From contig CANLLF010000001.1 in NCBI GenBank assembly GCA_947491935.1, forward strand, positions 1,054,001 to 1,118,000: a stretch of 64,000 nucleotides of DNA, read 5' to 3'. The notes beneath the pieces are model-generated. The model did not search any database and had not been told where the DNA came from. It saw nothing but the letters and a program-made list of their open reading frames with translations. The position numbers and the translations under genes are program-made. Positions 1 through 9,207 of the stretch are shown one piece after another. How positions within the stretch are numbered: position 1 is the first letter of the stretch; every line of letters begins with the position of its first letter. The DNA comes from an uncultured Roseicyclus sp. (lineage in GTDB: Bacteria > Pseudomonadota > Alphaproteobacteria > Rhodobacterales > Rhodobacteraceae).

Positions 1-956
1 TATCCCGCGATGACCGGCACCACGAAACACGCGCCCACCAGAATGATGAACAGGCTTTCGGGCGCCGCGGCGGCTTCGTAGATCGTCAATCGCTCCGGCA
101 CGACGTAGGGGTAAAAGCTGTAGGCAAGCCCGATATAGGCCAGCGCGAACAGGCCCGTGGCGACCGCGAAGGGCAGCCATGAGCGGACATCGCCAGGATA
201 GGGCATCTGCCGCACCATCCGCCAAAGCCACAGCACCAGCAGGCCCGAGATGATCGGGATCGGCGCCAGCCACAGCGCTTCGGGGAATTGCAGCCAGCGA
301 TCAAAAATCCGCGCAGAAACAAGCGGTGTGGCGAGCGAGACGGCACCGATGCCGAGGATCACGCCCCAGAGCGCCTCGCGCGCCCATTGCACGGATTTCA
401 GTTGCAAGCCGTCTTCGGTCTTGTGGATCAGCCAGGTGGCCCCGATGAAACTGTAGCCCACCGTCAGGAACAGGGCGGTCAGCGCGGCGAACGCGTAGGT
501 GGCCCATGTCTGTTCCAGACCCATGATATAAAGGCCCAGCATGAAACCCTGGCTCAGCGCCGTCATGGTGGAGCCGATGAAGAACAGGTTGTTCCACAGC
601 TTCTTGTGCTTGGCATGGGCCTTGGCCCGAAACTCGAACGCCACACCGCGCAGGATCAGGCCGATCAGCATCACGAAAACCGGCAGGTAAAGCGACGTCA
701 GGATCAGGCCATGGGCACTCGGGAAGGCAACCAGTAGCAGACCGACGGCCAGAACAAGCCATGTTTCGTTGGCGTCCCAGAACGGTCCGATGGAGCCGAT
801 CATCCTGTCTTTTTCGGCGTCTTCGGCGAACGGAAACAGGATGCCGACGCCCAGATCGAACCCGTCGAGGATCACATAGACGAGGATCGAAAACCCCATC
901 AGCGACGCGAAGGCCCAAGGCAACCATTCGGCGGGATTGGCGAAATCAGGGAACAT
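1..956 (-). CDS. cydB: cytochrome bd-type quinol oxidase subunit II (partial)
   Basis: This is the membrane subunit II of a cytochrome bd-type terminal oxidase, which pairs with CydA to oxidise quinol and reduce oxygen in the inner membrane. Reading from ATG at 956, the frame stays open to the window edge (about 318 residues), so the C-terminus is missing. It begins MFPDFANPAEWLPWAF, followed by hydrophobic helices with the typical VILDGFDLG segment near residues 28-36 and a WDANETWLV segment near residues 60-68, both hallmarks of CydB. It starts six bases after the cydA stop, so the two are co-transcribed. Family assignment is firm; only the missing end limits it. Confidence 0.93.
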   Translation of the reverse strand, partial: MFPDFANPAEWLPWAFASLMGFSILVYVILDGFDLGVGILFPFAEDAEKDRMIGSIGPFWDANETWLVLAVGLLLVAFPSAHGLILTSLYLPVFVMLIGLILRGVAFEFRAKAHAKHKKLWNNLFFIGSTMTALSQGFMLGLYIMGLEQTWATYAFAALTALFLTVGYSFIGATWLIHKTEDGLQLKSVQWAREALWGVILGIGAVSLATPLVSARIFDRWLQFPEALWLAPIPIISGLLVLWLWRMVRQMPYPGDVRSWLPFAVATGLFALAYIGLAYSFYPYVVPERLTIYEAAAAPESLFIILVGACFVVPVIAG

Positions 957-962
957 CTGGGC

Positions 963-2399
963 TTACTCCGCCGGGGTCAGGATTTCGACCTGAGCCTTAC
1001 CGGAATGGCTCATGTCATTGGCGCGCCCATCGTCGCCGCGTGCCGCCTTGCGGGCGAGGTACACGACCACACTGATGTAAGCGAACAGCAGCACACCATA
1101 GGCGATCAGGTAGCCCACCAGCGTGCCGGCCACCATCGGCGCGGGCACGTCGGCCACGGCCATCTCGGTTGTCATCACGCCCTGCACAAGCCACGGCTGG
1201 CGGCCGATCTCGGTTGTGTACCATCCGGCCAGGGTTGCGACCCAGCCGCTGAAGGCCATCGGCACCAGCGCCCACAGCACGGGCTTGGGCAGGCCCTCCA
1301 CGGCCAGCCAGTGGCGGCGGCTCGGGTCGGCATGCATCCGGCGGCGTTTCCACATCAGGAACACGGCCGTCCAGGACAGAAGCAGCATCGCCGTGCCGGT
1401 GCCCACCATCGTGCGGAAAGACCAGAACACCATCGCCACGGGCGGGTGCATCACGGTGCCGTCCTCGGCCACAAACTCGTTCAGGCCCTGCAATTCCCCA
1501 TCCCAGGAATGGGTCAGGATGAGCGAGGCGAGGCCGGGAATACCGACTTCGTAGTGGTTCTCGCGCGCGTCTTCGTCAGGCAGCGCAAACAGGAGCAGCG
1601 GCACGTTCGAGCTGGTTTCCCACAGCCCTTCCATCGCGGCGACCTTTTGCGGCTGATATTCCTTGGTGTTCAACCCGTGCAGGTCCCCAAGGAAGATCTG
1701 AACCGGGATCAGGAGCGCGGCCAGCGTCACGCCGGTTTTGAGTGCGATCCGCACATCACGCGACCGGTCGCCGAGCAACCAGCGGAAGGCCGAGACACCG
1801 GCGATCAGGAAGCTGACCGTCAGGCCCGATGCGATCCACATATGCGCAAAGCGATACGGCATCGACGGGTTGAAGATGATCGCCCACCAATCGGTCGCAA
1901 ACGCGACACCGTCAATCATTTCAAAGCCCTGCGGCGTGTGCATCCAGCTGTTCAGCACAATGATCCAGAACGCCGACACGGTCGTGCCGAAGGCGACAAG
2001 GAACGTCGCCAACATATGCAGCCACCCCGGAACGCGGCTGAACCCGAACAGCATGATGCCGATGAACACGGCCTCCAGGAAGAAGGCGGTCAGCACCTCA
2101 TAGGCCAGCAAGGGCCCCGCGATATTGCCCACGGTTTCCATGAAGCCCGGCCAGTTGGTGCCGAACTGGAATGACATCGTGATGCCGCTCACCACGCCCA
2201 TGGCGAAGGACAGGGCAAAGATCTTCACCCAGAAGCGGTAGGCATCCATCCATTTGGCGTCCGCCGTCTGGGCAAACCGCACGCGGAAGAAGAACAACAC
2301 CCAGCCCAGGGCGATCGTGATCGTCGGGAACAGGATGTGAAACGAGATATTGGCCGCAAATTGAATGCGGCTCAGGATAAGGGTGTCGAGGGCTTCCAT
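963..2399 (-). CDS. cydA: cytochrome bd-type quinol oxidase subunit I, short Q-loop (CIO-like)
   Basis: This is the heme-bearing subunit of the bd oxidase. At 478 residues it is shorter than E. coli CydA (about 520) because the quinol loop is short, as in cyanide-insensitive oxidases (CIO type). Visible landmarks are His21 in FHILFP (high-spin heme b595 ligand), His186 in PYRFAHMW and Met331 in FRTMVGTG (heme b558 ligands), and the GRQPW motif at 399-403. ATG at 2399 follows an AGAGGA ribosome site by nine bases. It lies 13 bases after the regulator stop and six bases before cydB, giving a regulator-cydA-cydB operon. Whether it is truly cyanide-insensitive is inferred from length only. Confidence 0.95.
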   Translation of the reverse strand: MEALDTLILSRIQFAANISFHILFPTITIALGWVLFFFRVRFAQTADAKWMDAYRFWVKIFALSFAMGVVSGITMSFQFGTNWPGFMETVGNIAGPLLAYEVLTAFFLEAVFIGIMLFGFSRVPGWLHMLATFLVAFGTTVSAFWIIVLNSWMHTPQGFEMIDGVAFATDWWAIIFNPSMPYRFAHMWIASGLTVSFLIAGVSAFRWLLGDRSRDVRIALKTGVTLAALLIPVQIFLGDLHGLNTKEYQPQKVAAMEGLWETSSNVPLLLFALPDEDARENHYEVGIPGLASLILTHSWDGELQGLNEFVAEDGTVMHPPVAMVFWSFRTMVGTGTAMLLLSWTAVFLMWKRRRMHADPSRRHWLAVEGLPKPVLWALVPMAFSGWVATLAGWYTTEIGRQPWLVQGVMTTEMAVADVPAPMVAGTLVGYLIAYGVLLFAYISVVVYLARKAARGDDGRANDMSHSGKAQVEILTPAE

Positions 2400-2412
2400 G
2401 GCGTTGGTCCTC

Positions 2413-2961
2413 TTACTTGCGTTTCGTCAGCGACAGGGCGCCGCTCGTTTTGTCGATCAGCCCGGCGATCTTGCTTCCCAGCGTCATCATCTTGACCAGG
2501 CGTTCGGTCTCCAGCTTTTCCATGTCGTCGTAAAAGCCGGTCATCAGTTCGATCATCTCGCGCAACTCGGCGATACGGGCCTCGGCGTAATCGTCACCCT
2601 TCGGCCCCTCCATCTCCAACTCGCGCAGCTTCGTTAAGGTCGGGTCAATTTCGCGCTTCTTGCGTTCCGCGATCAGGATGCGCGTGATCTCCCACAGGTC
2701 CTCTGGAGTCGTGAAGTAGTCCCGCCGGTCGCCAGGGAAATGCTTCATCCGCACAAGGTTCCACGATTGCAGCTCCTTGAGGCCCATCGACGTGTTCGAC
2801 CGGCTGACGCCCAGACCGTCGGTGATCTGCTCCGCGTTCAGCGGCTCGGACGACAAAAACAGCAGCGCATAGATCTGCCCCACCGTGCGGTTGATACCCC
2901 ACCGGCTGCCCATTTCCCCGAAATGCAGAACAAACTCCTGCTGGAGGTTCGTGAGTTTCAT
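2413..2961 (-). CDS. GbsR/MarR-family winged-helix transcriptional regulator
   Basis: A 182-residue DNA-binding protein of the GbsR branch of the MarR superfamily. The N-terminal half has a winged helix (roughly residues 25-80: AEQITDGLGVSRSNTSMGLKE as the recognition part, then a GDRRDYF wing). The C-terminal half is helical with many charged residues and probably dimerises. It is the first gene of the operon with cydAB, 13 bases before cydA, so it most likely controls the oxidase and itself. An AGGA ribosome site sits nine bases before ATG 2961, and a perfect 20-bp palindrome lies 24 bases upstream of the start. The inducing signal is unknown. Confidence 0.85.
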   Translation of the reverse strand: MKLTNLQQEFVLHFGEMGSRWGINRTVGQIYALLFLSSEPLNAEQITDGLGVSRSNTSMGLKELQSWNLVRMKHFPGDRRDYFTTPEDLWEITRILIAERKKREIDPTLTKLRELEMEGPKGDDYAEARIAELREMIELMTGFYDDMEKLETERLVKMMTLGSKIAGLIDKTSGALSLTKRK

Positions 2962-2984
2962 GCCAAAATCCTGTTCGCGCAGTC

Positions 2985-3004
2985 ATTTCAGAAATTTCTG
3001 AAAT
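2985..3004. promoter_or_regulatory. perfect 20-bp palindrome, candidate operator of the cyd regulator
   Basis: The sequence ATTTCAGAAA followed by its exact reverse complement TTTCTGAAAT forms a 20-bp perfect palindrome with no spacer. It lies 24 bases upstream of the GbsR/MarR gene start, where an autorepressor would overlap the promoter or early transcribed region. MarR-superfamily dimers bind such symmetric sites. Assignment to this regulator is inference. Confidence 0.6.
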
Positions 3005-3123
3005 TGAGATAATGCCTGTCACTGCAAAGGCAAAGGGAAACCGGTGCGACATATCTGCAGGGTGATCGTGCCCGCGAAGACACCGCTGGCGCAGGCCGGA
3101 CGTGCGTCCTCCCGCTTTCTGGA

Positions 3124-3849
3124 TCAGGCCACGGGGGCGGGCACCAGAAGATCGGTCAGATCGTGGAAATCCCGGGCGATGAGCATCGCGCCTTCGGCCA
3201 TCAGTTCCTGCGGCTGATTATAGCCCCACGATACGCCGATCGCCCGCACTCCGGCGGCCTTGGCCATGCGCATATCATAGCGCGTATCGCCCACCAGGAT
3301 CGTTTCCGCGGGCCGCCGCCCGGTTTCCGCCATGGCCCGGCGGATCATGGTGGTGTCCGGTTTCGACGGATTGTCGTCGGCGCATTGGACCGTATGGAAA
3401 TGCTGGTCCCAGTTGTTGATCTTCAGCATGAACTCGGTGCTGCGCCGCGCCTTGCCGGTGACGATCCCCAACACGAACCCCGCCGCGCGCAACCGCAGCA
3501 GCGCGTCACCGGCGCCGGGAAACACATCGGGTGTCTCCTCCTGCTCGGCCAGATCGAAATACCGAAGCCGGTAGCCCGACAGGATCTTTTGGCGCCGATC
3601 AACGGCCAGGTGGGACGCCAGATGGTCGACCATTTCAGGAAGCGACAGGCCGATGATGGACCGCACGTAGTCCGCGGCAGGCGGCGTTTCGCCAGCTGCG
3701 AGAAAGGCCTCGACCATACTCCGCGAAATCAGGTCTCCGGCATCGAGAAGCGTGCCATCGACATCGAACACCACAAGTGACCCGTTAAGCGGAACATTCT
3801 GAGGCTTCGGGTCCTCGTGAACCCGTTCCGACCAATGTCGACCAGCCAT
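3124..3849 (-). CDS. HAD-family hydrolase, phosphoglycolate-phosphatase-like
   Basis: A 241-residue haloacid-dehalogenase-superfamily phosphatase. Motif I is DVDGT with Asp29 and Asp31, motif II is the Thr in IVTGK (Thr131), the catalytic lysine is Lys163 in SKPD, and the metal-binding GDTRYD is at 187-192. The helical cap between motifs I and II (about residues 40-110) is the Gph/PpaX type. The substrate cannot be read from the sequence; phosphoglycolate or pyrophosphate are plausible. About 20 residues precede the first strand, so the true start may lie further in. It stands alone downstream of the cyd operon region. Confidence 0.85.
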   Translation of the reverse strand: MAGRHWSERVHEDPKPQNVPLNGSLVVFDVDGTLLDAGDLISRSMVEAFLAAGETPPAADYVRSIIGLSLPEMVDHLASHLAVDRRQKILSGYRLRYFDLAEQEETPDVFPGAGDALLRLRAAGFVLGIVTGKARRSTEFMLKINNWDQHFHTVQCADDNPSKPDTTMIRRAMAETGRRPAETILVGDTRYDMRMAKAAGVRAIGVSWGYNQPQELMAEGAMLIARDFHDLTDLLVPAPVA

Positions 3850-4071
3850 GTTACCCGTTCACCAGAAATAACGTCTGATTGGTAAAAATTAGCACGCCCG
3901 CCGCATCACAGTAAGTGTGATGAATTTGATATGGACAAAGGCATCGCAGCCCCCGGGGGGGGACCGCCTTAAGATCGTTTCAGATCGCTTAAGGCCACCC
4001 TAAAGGACGTCTAAGGCCGGGTCGCGCCAAAACGGGTGCAACAGATCACACCCCGCAAAGGACGCTACGCC

Positions 4072-4251
4072 ATGGCCACGCTCTCCACCAACACCGCCCC
4101 CGCCACCCACGATCTTGTCAAAACCGTCAGGACAATGCTGGCCCGCTTGATCCAATCCCTGCGCCCGACTCTCAAGACGCCCGAAGATCACCTCGCCGCC
4201 GCCCAACGCCGCGAGGCCGCCCGCGCCCGTGTCGACCACCTGCTGCGCTAG
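4072..4251 (+). CDS. small hypothetical protein (59 aa)
   Basis: A short plus-strand gene of 59 residues starting at ATG 4072, nine bases after an AAAGGA ribosome site. The product is basic, with an N-terminal Ser/Thr/Ala stretch, an amphipathic middle (DLVKTVRTMLARLIQSL) and an Arg/Ala-rich C-terminus (AAQRREAARARVDHLLR). I recognise no domain. Its TAG stop at 4249-4251 overlaps the stop codon of the convergent minus-strand gene, the two sharing the palindrome CTAG. The good ribosome site supports a real gene; function is unknown. Confidence 0.55.
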   Translation: MATLSTNTAPATHDLVKTVRTMLARLIQSLRPTLKTPEDHLAAAQRREAARARVDHLLR

Positions 4252-5741
4252 TCTTCCGGCACGCCGAACGACAAAAGCGCCTCTCGGATTGCATCATATT
4301 GGGTCCGGTTCAGCTTGGGCGTCGTTCGCCCATAAGAGGCCACCGAAAGATCGGGTATTTTCCGACGCACAAGATCGACCAACGCGCCAGCGTCCTCCTC
4401 ACGCCCCAACACCCAGTAGAGCCCCAGAAGTTCGAAAGCGTTGGAGGCGAAGTCCGGGTAGGCGGCCTGTGCGGCTTCAAGATAGGGCAACGCCCGGTCA
4501 AGGTCCCGCAACTGGATCAGGGCCGAACCGATGCCCGAATTGATCACCGCGATATGGGGATGGAGCGGGCTGATCCTGCGAGCGCGCTGCAATTGCGCCG
4601 CCGCCTCTTCGTTCTGGTCCAGATAAACATGAACCCAGCCCATCAGCATGGCGATGGTGGCAGAGTTCGGGTTCAGACGCTCGGCGCGCTTCAGCGTCTC
4701 CAACCCCTCCTGATACTCCCGCCCGACATAGGCGATGTAGTGGCCCACATAGCATAGCGCCAAAGGGTCATCCGGGTCCGCGTTGAGGACCTCACGCGCC
4801 ATGGGCAGCGCCGCTTGCGCTTGCTCCAACGTCCACCAGCGGGTCGCCAGGGCACAGGTATGGGCGTAACAAAACAGCGCCTTGGCCTGAATGTAATCGG
4901 GGTCGATCTCCAACGCCTGCCGCAACAGGGCCAATCCTTCCTCCAACGAGTCCGTCGCATAGAGTTTGAAGACCAGAGGCGCGGCTTTCAGGCAACGCTC
5001 ATAGGCGGTCAGGCTTTCGGTGGGTTTGCCGCTGGCCCGCGCCGCCTCAGCCCAGATCAGTTTCGGCTCCAGCGCGCCGGCCACGCTTTCGGCCACGCGA
5101 TCCTGAAGGTCGAAGATGTCGCCCATCTGGCCGTCGAACCGGTCCTGCCAGATCATCCGGCCCGTCTCCGCCTCCACCAGTTGCGTGAAGATCCGCAACC
5201 GCTCCCCCGCCGCCTGAATGCTGCCCTCAAGCACGTAACGCACGCCCATTTCGCGGCCAACATCCGCCAGGTCCACTGCGCGGCCCTTATAGGTGAAGCT
5301 CGACGTAGACGAGATCACGAAAAATGACCCGACCCGCCCCAGCGCGCCGATGATCTCGGTCACGATGCCATCCACCAGATAGTCCCGATCGGCGCTGCCA
5401 GTGAGGTTGGTGAAGGGCAACACGGCCAGCGACGGGATATCCGGCACCGCTGGTCCCTCCGCCACCACGGGCGCCGCCCCCATCGTCAATCGATAGCCAA
5501 CACCCGGCACGGTCTTGATCGCCTCCCGCCCCAAGGCCTTGCGCAGGGCCGCTATCTGAACGGCAAGGTTCCCCTCTTCGACAATCAGGCCCTGCCAGAC
5601 ATGGTCCAGAAGCTCTGCCTTGGACACCACCCGGTCGGCATGGGCATTCAGGTGGGCCAACACGTCGAAAGCACGCGCACCCAGCGACAGGGGCCGCCCA
5701 TCCAGATGCGCGACACGGCTTGCGTCATGGATTTCAAGCAA
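4248..5741 (-). CDS. winged-helix (OmpR-type) / TolB-like / TPR regulator
   Basis: A 497-residue protein in three parts. Residues 1-90 are an OmpR/CadC-type winged helix (RAFDVLAHLNAHADRVV, then ALRKALGREAIKTVPGVGYRL). Residues about 105-230 are the TolB-like/FlgO-like domain usual in alphaproteobacterial adenylate-cyclase-type regulators (AVLPFTNLTG, YLVDGIVTEII, GVRYVLEGSIQ). The rest is a run of TPR repeats with alternating helices and NPNSA-type turns. No transmembrane helix or cyclase domain is visible, so it is probably a soluble regulator sensing through its TPR part. The start is TTG at 5741; no better start is seen. Its targets are unknown. Confidence 0.8.
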   Translation of the reverse strand: MLEIHDASRVAHLDGRPLSLGARAFDVLAHLNAHADRVVSKAELLDHVWQGLIVEEGNLAVQIAALRKALGREAIKTVPGVGYRLTMGAAPVVAEGPAVPDIPSLAVLPFTNLTGSADRDYLVDGIVTEIIGALGRVGSFFVISSTSSFTYKGRAVDLADVGREMGVRYVLEGSIQAAGERLRIFTQLVEAETGRMIWQDRFDGQMGDIFDLQDRVAESVAGALEPKLIWAEAARASGKPTESLTAYERCLKAAPLVFKLYATDSLEEGLALLRQALEIDPDYIQAKALFCYAHTCALATRWWTLEQAQAALPMAREVLNADPDDPLALCYVGHYIAYVGREYQEGLETLKRAERLNPNSATIAMLMGWVHVYLDQNEEAAAQLQRARRISPLHPHIAVINSGIGSALIQLRDLDRALPYLEAAQAAYPDFASNAFELLGLYWVLGREEDAGALVDLVRRKIPDLSVASYGRTTPKLNRTQYDAIREALLSFGVPED

Positions 5742-5847
5742 GGCGGCCCCCGGTCGTCAACGCGCCCAAAATTGGCACGGGTTCAGCGATGCATGGCTGG
5801 CCAGGGCGTGTCAAACGGCGCGCCTCCTCACAATGACCGGACGCGAC

Positions 5848-5878
5848 GAAAAAGGCCCCGTGCGATGAGCACGGGGCC
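5848..5878 (-). terminator. rho-independent terminator of phoX
   Basis: A perfect 10-bp stem (GGCCCCGTGC at 5854-5863 with GCACGGGGCC at 5869-5878, loop GATGA) is followed on the minus strand by five T residues. It lies 68 bases after the phoX stop. Confidence 0.85.
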
Positions 5879-5945
5879 AGTCGTCAGGGCGCGTCCGGGC
5901 GTGGGGACAGAGGGGCAGCGTCGCCCGAACCGCGCCGGCAGAAGG

Positions 5946-7955
5946 TCAGACCGCGATGGGCCCGCCCCCCTGTCGCGTCACCACCACAACCGAGGGCCGG
6001 GGCGGCATGTTGTCGGCAAAATCGGGCCAGCGGGTGGCCGGATCCTCGAAGGTGGAATCGCGCTCAAAGCCCGCGAAATCACCGGTGCCATCGGTGCCGG
6101 GATGCTGCACGGCCAAGAACAGCGTCTCGTCATTGTCGGCGAAGTAGGGCCCACACAGCTCGCCCCCGACCGGGCAGCGGAAGAAGAGCTTGGCATGACC
6201 GCGCAGATCGCCCTCGGTCTCAAGCGAATAGAGGCCGTCGGACTTACCCGTCCGCCCCCAGCCCGAGCCCTGATCTGTCGAGATCCAGAGCCGCCCGGCC
6301 GCATCCACCGCGGCGTTGTCGGGGGAGCCGAACCATCCGTTTTCGGACGTCTCCGGGTTCCAGACCGCGCCGACCTCTTCAATATCGGGGTCCCCGCATT
6401 GCACCAGGATATCCCAGTTCCCGGTCAGCGCTGCGTGGTCTCCACCCGCCTCGTTCATCTGCAGGATGTGGCCGAAATTGCTTTCGGGCCGCGGGTTCAC
6501 GGCGTTCACCTCCTGGCGGCGGCTGTTGTTGGTCAGCATCACGAACACCGCCCCATCGGCGCGGGGCTGGATATCCTCGGGCCGGTCCATGGGTGTGGCT
6601 CCCAGAAGATCCGCCGCAATCCGCGTGTCGATCATCACATCCGCCTGGCTCAGGAACCCGTTTTCCTCGGTCAGCGGGCCTTCCCCATGGACCAGCGGCA
6701 TCCACGTATAGCTGCCATCATCGTCATAGCGCGCCACGTAAAGCGTGCCTTCGGACAGAAGCTGCATATTCGCCGCGCGATCGTCGCCAACCGTGCCGGC
6801 GGAGACGAATTTGTAGACGTAATCGAACCGGTTGTCGTCGCCGGAATAGACGACAATCTGCCCTGACGGCGCGATGATGCTTTCGGCACCCTCATGGCGG
6901 AACCGCCCCAGCGCCGTGTGCTTGACGGGCTGCGAGTTGGGATCAAGCGGATCAACCTCGACGATCCAGCCAAAGCGGTTGGGCTCATTGGGCTCCACAT
7001 CGATGTTGAAGCGGTCGTGATACTGCCCCCAGGCATACCAGCGCCCCGGCGTGCCGTAGCGCGCCATGGACACCGCCTCGGCCTGACCCGAAATGTCGGG
7101 GTCGCCATCGGCATCCACCACATCGGTCCAGAAATAGCCGTGGAAGTTTTCCTCGGCCATCAGGTAGGTGCCCCAGGGCGTGATGCCACCGGCGCAATTG
7201 TTGATCGTGCCGAACACCTCCATCCCGTCCGGATCCGCGCCGGTCTGCATGCGGGCATGGCCCGCAGCGGGGCCATCGATGGTCATCGAGGTGCCGGTAT
7301 GGACACGGCGGTTGTATTGGCTGTCGAGGACGACTTCCCAAACACCGTCGCCGTTCTTGGCGATCTCGAGGATCGAGCCGCCATGGGCCGCCATCTCGAT
7401 ATTCACCAACTCCTCGGTCATGCCTTCAAAACCCGCGCGGTCCTGGCGCCCGAGGCCGGGGAACATCACCTCTTCATTGGTGTATTCGTGGTTCACACAC
7501 AGAATGCCACGGCCCGGCTCCAGCTCCACGAAGCCGACATAATCGTTGTTGTAGCCAAAGCGCTGCAACTGTCCCTCGGCCGTCTGGTTCATCGGATCGA
7601 ACTCGGCAACACCGTCAAAGATCGGATCGCCCCAGCGGATCAGGATATTGGCATCATATCCGTCAGCGATGTGGTGGGTCTCATCATTGCCCCAAGCCAG
7701 CTCGTCAAACACGTAGCGATCACCATGGGCCTCCGCGCGCGCCGGGCGCGAGCTGAGCGCCGTGGTGCCGAACAGCGCCGTCGTCGCCGTCACGGCCAGC
7801 GCCCCGCGCATCACGTCGCGGCGGCCATAGCGGCGGTTGATCACGTCGCCAATCGTGTTGGACAGGTTCGGGTTGGTGGGAATATCGTCAAAGGCTTCAA
7901 AGGCTTCGGCCTTGTTGCCATATTCCGGATTTTCAATGATGTCTTTACGGCTCAT
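5946..7955 (-). CDS. phoX: PhoX-family alkaline phosphatase, Tat-exported
   Basis: A 669-residue PhoX (DUF839) phosphatase that releases phosphate from organic esters outside the cytoplasm, a calcium/iron enzyme in characterised relatives. ATG 7955 follows an AGGGAGA ribosome site. The first 44 residues are polar, then a twin-arginine motif GRRDVMRGAL (Arg45-Arg46) leads a hydrophobic stretch ending near ARAEA at about 76, the long Tat signal typical of PhoX. The family signature NCAGGITPWGTYLMAEEN and the HEGAE segment are present. It is a single gene with its own terminator. I could not see a convincing Pho box in the 160 bases upstream. Confidence 0.9.
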   Translation of the reverse strand: MSRKDIIENPEYGNKAEAFEAFDDIPTNPNLSNTIGDVINRRYGRRDVMRGALAVTATTALFGTTALSSRPARAEAHGDRYVFDELAWGNDETHHIADGYDANILIRWGDPIFDGVAEFDPMNQTAEGQLQRFGYNNDYVGFVELEPGRGILCVNHEYTNEEVMFPGLGRQDRAGFEGMTEELVNIEMAAHGGSILEIAKNGDGVWEVVLDSQYNRRVHTGTSMTIDGPAAGHARMQTGADPDGMEVFGTINNCAGGITPWGTYLMAEENFHGYFWTDVVDADGDPDISGQAEAVSMARYGTPGRWYAWGQYHDRFNIDVEPNEPNRFGWIVEVDPLDPNSQPVKHTALGRFRHEGAESIIAPSGQIVVYSGDDNRFDYVYKFVSAGTVGDDRAANMQLLSEGTLYVARYDDDGSYTWMPLVHGEGPLTEENGFLSQADVMIDTRIAADLLGATPMDRPEDIQPRADGAVFVMLTNNSRRQEVNAVNPRPESNFGHILQMNEAGGDHAALTGNWDILVQCGDPDIEEVGAVWNPETSENGWFGSPDNAAVDAAGRLWISTDQGSGWGRTGKSDGLYSLETEGDLRGHAKLFFRCPVGGELCGPYFADNDETLFLAVQHPGTDGTGDFAGFERDSTFEDPATRWPDFADNMPPRPSVVVVTRQGGGPIAV

Positions 7956-8118
7956 CTGGGTCTCCCTGGACAGATGACTCGACCCGGTGGGCATACCCCC
8001 CAACGGTCAAATCTTTCAGCGTGTGATCCCAGTTGTAGAAGGCCCACTGTAACAGCGATGTGGCACGACGCGAGCGCTGAAAGACTTATCCACAGAAAAA
8101 AAGCGGGCCGGTCCGCCG

Positions 8119-8970
8119 TCAGGCGTCCGCCACCCACCGAAACGCATCGCGTTCGGCGCTGACCCGGCCAATCGACGGCAGCAGGAAATGCGTGCCCAGG
8201 ACCCGCGCATTGGTATCGGCCACGCTTTCCAGCAGGGCCCGGCGGGACGCCACGGCCTGCTCCGCATCGGCATCGTAGACGAAGTGCCAATCGGGGTACT
8301 GACATTGCGGCGTGGTGTGGATCGCATCCCCGGTGATCATGGCCTCGGCCCCCTGCGAGCGGATGCGGACGGAGACATGGCCCGGCGTGTGGCCGGGCGT
8401 CGGGACAAGGGTGATCGTGTCACCCAGGGCATGGTCCGACCCCACCATCTCGGCCTGGCCCGCCTCGATGACCGGCAGGATGCTCTCGTCGTACATCGGA
8501 TGCGGGTTGGTTTCGAACATCGCCAGATCGGCTTCGGGCAGCAGGTAACGCGCATTTGGAAAGGTCGGGACCCAGCGGCCATCCAGCAGGCGCGTGTTCC
8601 AGCCCACGTGATCCACATGCAGATGCGTGCAGAAGACGTAATCGACCTCCTCCGGCGACACTCCCGCCGCGCTCAGCGCCGCCAGGAAGCGGCCGTCCTC
8701 ACGCATGTTCCAATCGTCAAAGCTCGGGAAGGTCTTGTGATTGCCGACGCAGGCATCGACCAGCACCACATGATCCGGCGTCCTGAGCAGGAACCCCTGC
8801 ACCGGAAGGATCACCTTGCCGGTGCCCGGCTCGATCTGGCCCGGCACAAGATCCTCCATGATCCGCGCCACATCGGGCCCCGCGGTGGGAAACAGCGTCG
8901 TGGCCTCCCGAAACGGGCCATTCATTTCCAGGATGCGCCAAACCTCAACGTCCCCGATCTTGCACAGCAT
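8119..8970 (-). CDS. metallo-beta-lactamase-fold hydrolase
   Basis: A 283-residue MBL-fold enzyme with the zinc motif THLHVDH (His116, His118, Asp120, His121), a further His in TPGHTPGH near 194-198, Asp215 in TGDAIH and a C-terminal GTHFLLP. The architecture matches the quorum-quenching-lactonase/methyl-parathion-hydrolase-like group rather than beta-lactamases. The start at ATG 8970 follows an AAAGG site; an upstream in-frame extension has low-complexity composition and is unlikely to be coding. No signal peptide is seen, so it is probably cytoplasmic. The substrate is unknown. It lies upstream of phoX in the same direction, separated by 163 bases. Confidence 0.85.
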   Translation of the reverse strand: MLCKIGDVEVWRILEMNGPFREATTLFPTAGPDVARIMEDLVPGQIEPGTGKVILPVQGFLLRTPDHVVLVDACVGNHKTFPSFDDWNMREDGRFLAALSAAGVSPEEVDYVFCTHLHVDHVGWNTRLLDGRWVPTFPNARYLLPEADLAMFETNPHPMYDESILPVIEAGQAEMVGSDHALGDTITLVPTPGHTPGHVSVRIRSQGAEAMITGDAIHTTPQCQYPDWHFVYDADAEQAVASRRALLESVADTNARVLGTHFLLPSIGRVSAERDAFRWVADA

Positions 8971-9207
8971 ACCGCACACCTTTGTTGCCTGAGTCCACGC
9001 TAGGCGGCGCGGGGCCGGGTGACAATCGCAGCAGGCCATGGAATACCCGCGCCGCGCCCTGCCCGCCTCATCGCCATGGGTCGCCCGAGCAGACCAGATG
9101 ACGTCCCGCCGTGTCGATTGATTTGTCCCGTCCAAAGCAGATGATGGCCGCCTGGCCAAGATTTGCACCGCAGCCGGACCATGCGGCATGGGATCAGGAC
9201 ACCGCGA

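Noticed and set aside
1005-2174. Long plus-strand open frame (389 codons) antisense to cydA
   Set aside because: Histidine/glutamine/arginine-rich composition typical of antisense frames in GC-rich genes; the minus-strand frame is unmistakably CydA.
8086-8094. Consensus DnaA box TTATCCACA
   Set aside because: A single box between the MBL gene and phoX, with no cluster of boxes, no AT-rich unwinding element and no dnaA/dnaN nearby, so an origin is not supported.
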